A model generated the notes under the pieces. The model saw nothing but the letters and a program-made list of their open reading frames with translations, did not search any database and had not been told where the DNA came from. A stretch of 64,000 bases of DNA, from positions 1-64,000 of the forward strand of contig CAUEJN010000001.1 in the NCBI GenBank assembly GCA_959018045.1, written 5' to 3'. Made by a program: the position numbers and the translations under genes. This DNA is from an uncultured Butyricicoccus sp. GTDB lineage: Bacteria > Bacillota > Clostridia > Oscillospirales > Butyricicoccaceae. Shown here in pieces: positions 49,614 to 57,060 of this stretch. Position 1 is the stretch's first letter. The number at the start of each line of letters is the position of its first letter.

Positions 49614-51089
49614 TTGAAGCGAATCCTGCAAACCTGTATGGCAGTCGTGCTGTGTCTGACCATTTTGACCGGACAGGCGGCAGCGCTCACCGCATCCGAG
49701 CGTTTTCGCCGCGCCGCCGGCATTATCAACGAGCGCGGACTGATTGCCGAACAGTCACCCATTCCGCAGGAAACCATAGACGAGGACGCGGTTTATCTGG
49801 AAGACAACCCGGACGCGCTTTCCAACATATTAAACGACATTCTGAGCGGGATGGACGCGCATTCCATGTACCTGACCGCGGAGGAGTACCAAGCCGGATT
49901 TTCCACCCTGTCGGGCTACGCGGGCATCGGTATCGCGGTGTCCCAGACCGATGACGGGCTGATCATCCGCGAGGTCGTGCGCCACTCACCGGCAGCCGAA
50001 GCGGGCATGCAGGTGGGTGACCGCCTGATCGCGATTGACGGCAAGGACGTGACAAAGACCCCGCTCGGTGAGATCGGCACGCTGCTGCAAGGCGAGGCCG
50101 GCAGCACCGTGCGCGTGACGGTCGAGCGGGAGGGCAAAAAGCTGGACTTTTCCATGATTCGCGAGACCATTCTCAATGAAAACGTCTCTGCCCGTCAGGC
50201 CGCGCCCGGCGTGGAGTACATCGCGATCAGCGCGTTTTCGTCCATGAATGACGCCGAGGATTTCGAGGAAATCTGGAACGGACTGGACGAAAAGGAGACC
50301 AAAGCGGTCGTTTTAGACCTCAGAGACAACGGCGGCGGCATGATCGACGCAGCGCTTGCCATGCTCGACCTGATGATCGAACCCAAGACCAAAATCGCCA
50401 CCATGCACTACCGCGAAGACCAGGGCGGCGATGAAATCTACTATTCCACCGGCGGCGGTCTGCCGCTCAATAAAATCACCGTGCTGGTGGGCGGCAATAC
50501 CGCCTCGGCAGCCGAGCTCATGGCAGGCGTGCTGCACGAGGTTGGCGGCGCAACGCTGGTCGGAAGCAAGACCTACGGCAAGGGTCAGGGACAGTACCAT
50601 CTGAAGCTGGACGGCGACTATCTGGTGCTGACCTGCCTGGAAATGCTGTTGCCGAAGTCGGGCGGCTGGGAAGGCAAGGGACTGACCCCTGACGTGGAAG
50701 CGCACGCGCTGCGCACCATCCGGGGATACCTCAAGGACGCAGCACCGCTGGACGAGACCAAACCGGTGCGTTACGGCGAGCAGAGTGAGCAGGCAAAGGC
50801 GGTCTGCCAGCGCCTGCACGCTTTAGGCTACCTTGCCGAGCCGACCGACGTACTGGGTACCCCTGCACTCGGCGCACTGCGCCGGTTCCAGACGGATGCC
50901 GGACTGGGCACCCGCCTGAACGCGGATACCGATACGCTGCAGGCGCTGAGCCTGGCCTGCGAGCGCGCATCGAACCGCGGACGCATGATAGATGACGTGT
51001 ATTATACGGCGCTTGCCCTGTGCACCGAGGCGGCACAGAAGCCGCTGCGCTACAAGCCGCAGGCAGATGGCAGCTGGCGCGCCGCCTGA
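49614..51089 (+). CDS. Carboxy-terminal processing protease (S41) with PG-binding domain
   Basis: A 491-residue exported protease. The signal peptide (RILQTCMAVVLCLTILTGQA, ending AAA) is followed by a helical region, a PDZ domain at about 100-180 (GIGIAVSQTDDGLIIREVVR) and the S41 catalytic domain, with Ser298 in NTASAAELMAG and Lys323 in KTYGKGQ, spaced 25 as in CtpA/Prc. A PG_binding_1-like domain ends the protein (QAKAVCQRLHALGYLAEPTD, ALRRFQTDAGLG). The TTG at 49614 has AAAGGAG upstream; longer in-frame starts fall inside argS. It resembles sporulation-related CtpB-like proteases, but the substrate is unknown. Confidence 0.88.
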   Translation: MKRILQTCMAVVLCLTILTGQAAALTASERFRRAAGIINERGLIAEQSPIPQETIDEDAVYLEDNPDALSNILNDILSGMDAHSMYLTAEEYQAGFSTLSGYAGIGIAVSQTDDGLIIREVVRHSPAAEAGMQVGDRLIAIDGKDVTKTPLGEIGTLLQGEAGSTVRVTVEREGKKLDFSMIRETILNENVSARQAAPGVEYIAISAFSSMNDAEDFEEIWNGLDEKETKAVVLDLRDNGGGMIDAALAMLDLMIEPKTKIATMHYREDQGGDEIYYSTGGGLPLNKITVLVGGNTASAAELMAGVLHEVGGATLVGSKTYGKGQGQYHLKLDGDYLVLTCLEMLLPKSGGWEGKGLTPDVEAHALRTIRGYLKDAAPLDETKPVRYGEQSEQAKAVCQRLHALGYLAEPTDVLGTPALGALRRFQTDAGLGTRLNADTDTLQALSLACERASNRGRMIDDVYYTALALCTEAAQKPLRYKPQADGSWRAA

Positions 51090-51105
51090 CACCAAGGAGG
51101 AGACC

Positions 51106-52134
51106 ATGGAACCCATTCCCTTATCCGGTGGACAGCTGATCCTGACCAATCCGGACGATCACACCCTGCTCGCGCGCGACCCGTCGCTGGTCGGCGGCGC
51201 ACTGGCGCACGACCTGGACACCTTGCAGAAAATGCGTATGACCTGCCCGGAAGTACCGGTGGGACTGTCGGCGGCCTGCCCGCCGCTGCCCGAAGATCGC
51301 GACGTACCCCTGTGCGAGCGCTACATCCGCACCTGCCGCGCGGCATTTAAGCCGTTCGTGCAGGAACAGCCGGCGTTTTACTACCTGCACGGTGCGGAGA
51401 ACTTCCGCGCCCTGCGCGCAGCCGTGCTGGCGATGACCGATCTTTCGGGCGCAGCCCTCATGGCCGAACTGCCGGTGGACGCGGACGGACGCATGGAGGA
51501 CGGCACCGACGTGCTGGCCGCCGTGGCGGTCTTGCAGCGCATCGGCGTGTCGACCATCATCCTGACCGCCGAGGAATCCCAGGATCTGACCGACGCGCTG
51601 CGCATCATCGCGCCTTATGCGCGGGTTTCGCTGGGTGTCAGATGCCCGGCTGTCTGGCTGCTGCGCGATATGGAGCTGCCCAACGTCGAATTATTCGTCC
51701 CGCTGCCGCATGAACGTGCCAGACGTTTGGCCGATCTGGTACGCACCAGACCGCATGGCCGCACGGTCATCCCGCGTGAAGTAGACGACGTAGCACTGGT
51801 ATCCGACGGCAGAGACGCACACTTTATCGACTGGACAACGGGTATTTCGGACGAAATTCCGTGCGATCACGAGCTGGACGAGCGCCTGATTGAACTCGAG
51901 GACGAAGCCCCGGCAGCGTTTAAACTGCTCATCGAAGAGGAAGAGGACGTTATCACACTGGAAGAGAATCTGTATATGATTACCCGCCCGGTGTGCCTGT
52001 GCGCCCAGTCGCCCGAACTCTTGGAAAAGGCGCTGCGCGTGTACGCAGGTCTTGCATTGTATGACGGAACCTGGGAACAGGAAGAGCGGATTTTGAAGTA
52101 TTTTACCGAGAAATACGGCTTGATTTGCATGTAA
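51106..52134 (+). CDS. Unknown protein, distant relative of homocysteine methyltransferase-like proteins
   Basis: A 342-residue protein without a confident family. A TIM-barrel-like stretch (ALMAELPVDADGRMEDGTDV, LAAVAVLQRIGVSTIILTAE, IIAPYARVSLGVRCPAVWLL) and the ending LEKALRVYAGLALYDGTWEQ recall homocysteine methyltransferase/corrinoid proteins of Clostridia. The zinc-binding Gly-Cys-Cys motif of active enzymes is absent, so methyl transfer from S-methylmethionine-type donors is unlikely. ATG at 51106 after AAGGAGG, 16 bp after the S41 protease, so probably cotranscribed with it. Confidence 0.5.
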   Translation: MEPIPLSGGQLILTNPDDHTLLARDPSLVGGALAHDLDTLQKMRMTCPEVPVGLSAACPPLPEDRDVPLCERYIRTCRAAFKPFVQEQPAFYYLHGAENFRALRAAVLAMTDLSGAALMAELPVDADGRMEDGTDVLAAVAVLQRIGVSTIILTAEESQDLTDALRIIAPYARVSLGVRCPAVWLLRDMELPNVELFVPLPHERARRLADLVRTRPHGRTVIPREVDDVALVSDGRDAHFIDWTTGISDEIPCDHELDERLIELEDEAPAAFKLLIEEEEDVITLEENLYMITRPVCLCAQSPELLEKALRVYAGLALYDGTWEQEERILKYFTEKYGLICM

Positions 52135-52575
52135 AGCAAACCACCGCACCAATAATGGAAGCTTTCGCCAGCCTTTTCAAAGGCTGCGGGTTCTCAGGGC
52201 AGAGCCCTGAGTCGCCCGTCGCAACGGGCGAAATTCCCCATTGAAACCCGGTGTCCGACCCGGGTTTCAACCCAAAAATAAAAAGAATCGCTCGCCGCAG
52301 CGAGCGAAATTCCCCAAACCACACCCCTTGTGCGAACCCTCCGACCGGCCGACCGCAGGCTGGGTAGGGGAGGGAAAACCAATCCAGTGGGTTGGTTTTC
52401 CATGAACGCGCTTTGCGCGTAAGAAAAGAACGATATTTTGGTTGATTTTCCCTTGCGGGGGACGGGAAAATCAAAAGGGGATTCCGCATCCTGCGGGATG
52501 CGGCCAGCCTGCGCGGCTGGATCGCGCCGGGCCTCAGGCCCGGACCCGTTCTCGCCTGCGGGCGGGATTAACCTT
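52135..52575. repeat. Palindrome mosaic R8
   Basis: Gene-free. It starts with CACCGCACC (52142-52150). Words: an AAGCTTTCGCCAGCC block, the reverse of CTCAGGGCTCTGCCCTGAG, a GCCCGTCGCAACGGGC palindrome, the 30-bp GAAACCCGG palindrome (52241-52270), CGCTCGCCGCAGCGAGCG, GGAAAACCAATCC/GGTTGGTTTTCC, GCGCTTTGCGC, a TGATTTTCCC/GGGAAAATCA palindrome, GCATCCTGCGGGATGC, CAGCCTGCGCGGCTG, GGGCCTCAGGCCC and CGCCTGCGGGCGGG. Confidence 0.85.
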
Positions 52576-52604
52576 TACTTTCTCACATCAAAAGGAGAAA
52601 CCAC

Positions 52605-53567
52605 ATGGATTGGATTGAAGTGACGATTTTCACCACGACGGCGGGCATTGACCCGGTCGAGGGTGTGCTTGAAGACCTCGGCATTGAGGGCTACGCGCTG
52701 GAAGATGCCGCAGATTTCGAGGAATTTTTACAGGATACCGAGATTTACTGGGATTATGTAGACGAGAAGCTGTGCGAGGAGCTGCGCGGACAGGAAACCA
52801 AGCTCAAAGTCTATATCGAAGACTCGGACGACGGCAGAGCGCAGATTGCAGCGCTCAATGACCGCCTCGCCGCACTCAAGGCAACCGATACCGACGATGT
52901 ACTCGGCAGACTGGTGACCGAGCAGAGCGTGACCCGTCAGGAAGACTGGGAATGGGGCTGGAAGCAGTATTTTAAGCCCTTCCCGGTGGGTGAAAAGTTC
53001 CTGATTAAGCCGTCGTGGGAGACCGTAGACGACCCCGGCGCACGTCAGATTCTGGAGATCGACCCGGCATCCTCGTTCGGCACGGGTACCCATGACACCA
53101 CCCAGCTGTGCATCACCATGCTGGAAAAGACGGTCAAGGGCGGCGAAAAGCTGCTGGATATGGGTACCGGTTCGGGCATTCTGGCCATTGCAGCCGGTAT
53201 GCTGGGTGCCAATCCGGAGGTCGCAGTCGACATCGACGAGCATTGTCTGACCTGCGCACTGGAGAACGCCGAGCGCAACGGCGTGACGATCAAAAAGACC
53301 CTGCACGGCGACGCGCTGCGCGATGAAAAGCTGGCCGAGGAGATCGGCGGCGGCTATGACATTATCTGCGCGAATATCGTTGCCGATATCATCATCGGCA
53401 TGGCGCCCATGTTCTTTGAAAAGCTCAAGGAGGGCGGCACGCTCATCACCTCGGGTATCATCGAGGAGCGCGCAGACGAGGTCGGACAGGCACTCGAGCA
53501 GGCTGGATTCCGCCTCACAGACCGTCAGATTTCGAACGGCTGGGCAGCCTTTACCGCGGTACGATAA
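52605..53567 (+). CDS. prmA: Ribosomal protein L11 methyltransferase
   Basis: A 320-residue SAM-dependent enzyme that trimethylates L11. The N-terminal substrate-recognition domain begins MDWIEVTIFTTTAGIDPVEG. The methyltransferase domain has the SAM motif LLDMGTGSGILAIAAGMLGA, ASSFGTGTHDTTQLCITMLE and the NIVADIIIGMAPMF loop. Length fits PrmA. ATG follows AAAGGAG. rsmE begins 111 bp downstream, the pairing seen in many Firmicutes. Confidence 0.93.
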   Translation: MDWIEVTIFTTTAGIDPVEGVLEDLGIEGYALEDAADFEEFLQDTEIYWDYVDEKLCEELRGQETKLKVYIEDSDDGRAQIAALNDRLAALKATDTDDVLGRLVTEQSVTRQEDWEWGWKQYFKPFPVGEKFLIKPSWETVDDPGARQILEIDPASSFGTGTHDTTQLCITMLEKTVKGGEKLLDMGTGSGILAIAAGMLGANPEVAVDIDEHCLTCALENAERNGVTIKKTLHGDALRDEKLAEEIGGGYDIICANIVADIIIGMAPMFFEKLKEGGTLITSGIIEERADEVGQALEQAGFRLTDRQISNGWAAFTAVR

Positions 53568-53678
53568 GATCGATTTTGGCAGTTCTCAGGCTGCTTTCGA
53601 CGAAATTTGCCCTAGACAAGTGCGCGGGAGTTTGCTAAAATGGTTTGAGAATAGCGAAAGAGAGAGAGGGGGATCGCC

Positions 53679-54410
53679 TTGCCGAGATTTTTTGTAGACG
53701 GGGCATGCAATGGGGATACGATCGAGCTGACCGGCGATGATGCACACCACATCACGCGTGTTCTGCGCATGAAGCCGGGCGAAGCCCTGACCGTGTGCGA
53801 CGGTGCGGGAACCGATTACCATTGTACCCTGACCGATACCGCAGGCGGCACGGCGGTTTGCCGCGTGGACGCGCGCGAAGCCTCGCGTGGGGAGCCGAAC
53901 GTTTTCGTGACCCTATATATGGCGCTGCCCAAGGGCGATAAGATGGATTTCATCGTCCAGAAGGCGGTCGAGCTCGGCGTGTGCCGGGTCGTGCCCTACG
54001 TGGGCGCACGCAGCGTGTCGCGTCCGGACGGAAAAGCGCTCCAGAAGAAGATCGAGCGCTGGCGCAAGATCGCACGGGAAGCCGCACAGCAGTGCGGCCG
54101 TGGCCGCGTGCCCGAAGTCGGGGAGTGCGTCTCCTTTGCCGAAGCGGTGCGCATGGCGAGCGAGAGCGATCTACCCTTGTTTTTGTATGAGAGTGAGCAG
54201 GAAAACAGCCTGCGCGCGGTGCTGACCGCGCATTCCTTTGCCTCAGCCGCCCTGATGGTCGGCCCGGAGGGCGGATTTGCGGATGAGGAAGCCCGGGACG
54301 CTGTCCGGGGCGGTCTTGCGTCCGTATCCTTAGGCCCGCGCATTCTGCGCTGTGAGACCGCGCCCTTGGCTGCGATCACTGCGGTGCTGTACGAGAGCGG
54401 CAATCTATGA
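53679..54410 (+). CDS. rsmE: 16S rRNA (uracil-1498-N3)-methyltransferase
   Basis: A 243-residue SPOUT methyltransferase acting on 16S rRNA. The N-terminal PUA-like domain includes GDDAHHITRVLRMKPGEALT. The SPOUT knot has VGPEGGFADEEARDAVRGGL and LGPRILRCETAPLAAITAVL, the SAM-binding trefoil motifs. The TTG start at 53679 follows GAGAGGGGGA. It follows prmA, and a small gap containing AT-rich DNA may hold a weak promoter. Confidence 0.92.
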   Translation: MPRFFVDGACNGDTIELTGDDAHHITRVLRMKPGEALTVCDGAGTDYHCTLTDTAGGTAVCRVDAREASRGEPNVFVTLYMALPKGDKMDFIVQKAVELGVCRVVPYVGARSVSRPDGKALQKKIERWRKIAREAAQQCGRGRVPEVGECVSFAEAVRMASESDLPLFLYESEQENSLRAVLTAHSFASAALMVGPEGGFADEEARDAVRGGLASVSLGPRILRCETAPLAAITAVLYESGNL

Positions 54411-54431
54411 AAGTATTAGGAGTTGATTTTT

Positions 54432-55235
54432 TTGGCTGCACAGATGCCTGAAAAGAATAGCAAACAGACGATACCCGGCAAGACCGACCCCAAGCGAAGC
54501 GACTATATTACCAATAAAGTGCTTCTGGTGTTCTCGGGCTGCCTGCTGGGTGTACTCGGACTGATGTTTCTCAACAATGTGCTGGGATACTCGGTGTACT
54601 GGGAGATCGGCCTCGCGGCAATCGGGGTTATGCGCATTGTAGGCGTCGTGCTTGCGGTCATCGGCGTGCTCCTGGTACTGCGTGAGAAGAAGCGCGGATT
54701 TGATATGTCCTATCGCGTGTTCAAGGGCAGTACATTGGTTGTATTTGGTATTGCGCTGGCGATCGTGTTCTCGATCGTGGACTATAACGCTGCGACCGGT
54801 ATCCACTTCCTGTACGTTGCACTTCCGGCATACGCGTTCGCGTATCTGATTTACCACTCCTACCAGCCTGAGTTCTTCATCATCGCGATGGACTGCGCAG
54901 CGGCAGCGGGTGCGATTGCAGCATCGCAGACCACGGTCGGCGAGGGCTACGAGAAGATTCTGCTCGCGGGCGTGCTGGTGCTGTACGTCCTGCAAATCAT
55001 CGGCGTTGCCAAGGTCAAGAGCGACCTCGGCCGCATCCGCCTGGGCGACAAGCGCCGCTATGTGTTTGACTTCTCGCGCAATGCATATGTGATGATGTTC
55101 CTGACTCCGGTCATCATGGGCGCTGTCTCGGCAGCAGGCTTGATGATGACTGGCCGCGTGCCGTTCGGCTGCATGGTTGCCGCAGGTGCGTACTTCTTCA
55201 TCACCGCAGTCTATTACACCGTCAAGCTGGTGTGA
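54432..55235 (+). CDS. Polytopic membrane protein of unknown function
   Basis: A 267-residue protein with about eight predicted membrane helices (for example VLLVFSGCLLGVLGLMFLNN, GVVLAVIGVLLVL, STLVVFGIALAIVFSIVDYN, ILLAGVLVLYVLQIIGVAKV, GCMVAAGAYFFITAVYYTV). The N-terminus is short, basic and cytoplasmic. The TTG at 54432 is preferred because AGGAG lies 9 nt before it; the TTG at 54423 would be too close. No family recognised. It ends 25 bp before a clear terminator. Confidence 0.6.
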   Translation: MAAQMPEKNSKQTIPGKTDPKRSDYITNKVLLVFSGCLLGVLGLMFLNNVLGYSVYWEIGLAAIGVMRIVGVVLAVIGVLLVLREKKRGFDMSYRVFKGSTLVVFGIALAIVFSIVDYNAATGIHFLYVALPAYAFAYLIYHSYQPEFFIIAMDCAAAAGAIAASQTTVGEGYEKILLAGVLVLYVLQIIGVAKVKSDLGRIRLGDKRRYVFDFSRNAYVMMFLTPVIMGAVSAAGLMMTGRVPFGCMVAAGAYFFITAVYYTVKLV

Positions 55236-55260
55236 TAGAATCGCCTTGGAAAAGACCTGT

Positions 55261-55292
55261 TTGGAGCGCGAAAAAGCGCTCCAAAATTCTTT
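55261..55292 (+). terminator. Terminator before the tRNA cluster
   Basis: TTGGAGCGC-GAAAAA-GCGCTCCAA stem followed by AATTCTTTT. Confidence 0.8.
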
Positions 55293-55313
55293 TCAAAAAA
55301 ATAAAAAAAGGTG

Positions 55314-55342
55314 TTGACAAAACGCACCTCATAGCATATAAT
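55314..55342 (+). promoter_or_regulatory. tRNA cluster promoter
   Basis: TTGACA (55314-55319), a 17-bp spacer, TATAAT (55337-55342): a perfect sigma-A consensus 46 bp before the first tRNA. Confidence 0.92.
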
Positions 55343-55387
55343 AAATATCGTCGCTGGCAGAGAGCCGCGCGAAGGAACTGTTGAAAT

Positions 55388-55464
55388 GGCGGTATAGCTT
55401 AGTTGGCTAGAGCGTTCGGTTCATACCCGAAAGGTCATTGGTTCAAGTCCAATTACCGCTACCA
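55388..55464 (+). tRNA. tRNA-Met (CAT)
   Basis: A 77-nt cloverleaf with encoded CCA. The anticodon stem TTCGG/CCGAA encloses the loop TTCATAC, anticodon CAT. The acceptor GGCGGTA pairs with TACCGCT (one G-U at the first pair). The paired end argues for elongator Met rather than initiator. Confidence 0.93.
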
Positions 55465-55470
55465 CAGTTT

Positions 55471-55545
55471 GGCCCGTTGGTCAAGTGGTTAAGACACGGC
55501 CCTTTCACGGCTGTAACATGGGTTCGAATCCCGTACGGGTCACCA
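55471..55545 (+). tRNA. tRNA-Glu (TTC)
   Basis: A 75-nt cloverleaf with encoded CCA. Anticodon TTC within CCTTTCACGG; T arm GGGTTCGAATCCC; acceptor GGCCCGT pairs with ACGGGTC. Confidence 0.93.
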
Positions 55546-55548
55546 CAT

Positions 55549-55624
55549 GGAAGTTTAGCTCAGCTGGGAGAGCATCTGCCTTACAAGCAGAGGGTCACAG
55601 GTTCGAGCCCTGTAACTTCCACCA
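55549..55624 (+). tRNA. tRNA-Val (TAC)
   Basis: A 76-nt cloverleaf with encoded CCA. Anticodon stem CTGCC/AGCAG with anticodon TAC; acceptor GGAAGTT pairs with AACTTCC. Its last 21 bases recur at 55746-55766. Confidence 0.93.
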
Positions 55625-55630
55625 AAAAAA

Positions 55631-55657
55631 ACAGACGCGAAAGCGTCTGTTTTTTTT
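55631..55657 (+). terminator. tRNA cluster terminator
   Basis: ACAGACGC-GAAA-GCGTCTGT followed by eight T. Confidence 0.92.
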
Positions 55658-55745
55658 ATCTCCGCATGAACGAGGCTCGAAAGGCGGCGCTTGGAAATGA
55701 TCCGGTGGATCATTTCAACCGCCGTGGCTTTTCCCGCAGGAAAAG

Positions 55746-55766
55746 CGAGCCCTGTAACTTCCACCA
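55746..55766 (+). repeat. 21-bp direct repeat of the tRNA-Val 3' end
   Basis: CGAGCCCTGTAACTTCCACC plus a final A is identical to 55604-55624, the end of tRNA-Val, 142 bp away. It is followed, as in the original, by an A-rich stretch and a hairpin terminator. It could be an attachment-site scar or a leftover of a tRNA duplication. Confidence 0.85.
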
Positions 55767-55772
55767 GAAAAA

Positions 55773-55800
55773 AGAGACACCGAATGGTGTCTCTTTTTCT
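55773..55800 (+). terminator. Second terminator after the tRNA-Val copy
   Basis: AGAGACACC-GAAT-GGTGTCTCT followed by TTTTCT. It parallels the genuine tRNA terminator at 55631-55657 but has a different stem sequence. Confidence 0.85.
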
Positions 55801-55913
55801 TTTGCTTGGCGAAATAAGAATCCCGCCCGCAGGCCGTAGGCCGCTATCTTCATTCCCGCGCCGTGCGCGAATAAGATGCGTGTGTGACAAGCGGGCAGGA
55901 ATGGGTGCGGTGG

Positions 55914-56777
55914 TTAATCGGTCGGTTTCTGATAGAATCGACCATTGAGCATTTCGGTGCGCTGGATATTGACGAACGCCTTGGGGTCGATAGCGCTGAT
56001 ACGCGAGCACACCAATTTCAGCTCATCACTGGACACGATCGAGTACAGCATCTGACGTTCCTGTCTCTTATAGCAGCCCACGCCCTTGAACAGGGTTGCG
56101 TCGTGGTTGGTGACCTCTGCGATCATCTGATAAATTTCCTCCGGGTGTTCGGTGATGATCCACAGGGTATGACGCTGGTAGCGCTTATGCAGAGTGTGGA
56201 TGACCTGGGTCGAGACGAACTGGAAGATGATGGAGTAGAGCGCCTTGTCCCAGCCGAACAGCATACCTGCGATGCCGAGCACGACGACGTTCATCAGGAA
56301 AATGGCGTTCCAGCAGTCGCGTCCCTTGATCTCACCCATGAACAGACCGATGATATCGGTACCGCCGCCCGAGGCGTTGGCCAGCAGGCACAGCGAGACG
56401 GCCAGACCGTTGAAGATACCGCCAAAGACGGCAACCAGCAGAGGGTCTTGGGTGATGGGGAAGGCGGGCAGGGCATCGGTCAGGAAACCGGTCAGAACGA
56501 CACTCAGCACCGACAGGATGGTCAGCCTTTTGCCGAGATAGCGGAAGCTGATGTACAGCGGGATGAGGTTTAAGGTGTAGTTGACGAGTGCGAAGGGTGG
56601 GGAGATGCCTGCAAATTTTTCAAAGCATGCGATGATTAACAGTGAGATACCGTTGAATCCACCCGAGAAGATACCACCCGGACGGGCGAAGCTCTTGATG
56701 GTGAAGGCCATAACGAACGCAGCGAGCACGATCAGCGCGACGCGCTGCCAGAAGGGCTGTTGCTTCCTCCAAGCCAT
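55914..56777 (-). CDS. YitT family membrane protein
   Basis: A 287-residue protein of the YitT/DUF2179 family. The N-terminal two thirds have five or six membrane helices (FARPGGIFSGGFNGISLLII, VAVFGGIFNGLAVSLCLLAN, ASGGGTDIIGLFMG). The C-terminal cytoplasmic DUF2179 domain includes TLWIITEHPEEIYQMIAEVT and ATLFKGVGCYKRQERQMLYS. Function of the family is not established; a transporter-like role has been suggested. ATG at 56777 after AAAGGAGG. It converges on mosaic R9. Confidence 0.9.
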   Translation of the reverse strand: MAWRKQQPFWQRVALIVLAAFVMAFTIKSFARPGGIFSGGFNGISLLIIACFEKFAGISPPFALVNYTLNLIPLYISFRYLGKRLTILSVLSVVLTGFLTDALPAFPITQDPLLVAVFGGIFNGLAVSLCLLANASGGGTDIIGLFMGEIKGRDCWNAIFLMNVVVLGIAGMLFGWDKALYSIIFQFVSTQVIHTLHKRYQRHTLWIITEHPEEIYQMIAEVTNHDATLFKGVGCYKRQERQMLYSIVSSDELKLVCSRISAIDPKAFVNIQRTEMLNGRFYQKPTD

Positions 56778-57060
56778 AAATAAAATTCCTCCTTTGGGGG
56801 CGTTTCCCTTATATGTCTATGATATCGGCTGGACGGCCAAAAAGCAAGGAGTAAAAACATTGGATTTTATCCCTATAATCGTTCGCAGAACTCGACGGCG
56901 GACGGGAGCAAACACACCCGAACAGTCAAAAGTCCCATTGCTTCCCCATTCCCGCCCGAAAAAAAGCCCAAGGTGGGGTTATTCCCGGCTGTATTTTCCG
57001 ACGGGCTGCGCACAGGGTTTGACGTATACTGTTCCCACAAGCAAAAGGAGGGACGTGTTT

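Larger units (their letters stand above)
55660..55913. repeat. Palindrome mosaic R9 enclosing a copied tRNA-Val end
   Basis: Gene-free. It holds a GAAATGATCC/GGATCATTTC palindrome (about 55694-55718), CTTTTCCCGCAGGAAAAG, the tRNA-Val 3' copy with its own terminator, then a word shared with R6 (CCGCCCGCAGGCCGTAGGCC followed by CGCGCCGTGCGCG). It ends at GGTGCGGTGG (55904-55913). It lies between the tRNA cluster and the convergent yitT gene. Confidence 0.75.

Noticed and set aside
56581..57060. A 160-codon N-terminal extension of spoIIE
   Set aside because: It runs antisense through yitT and its promoter; the ATG at 57061 has a strong ribosome site and begins like SpoIIE.
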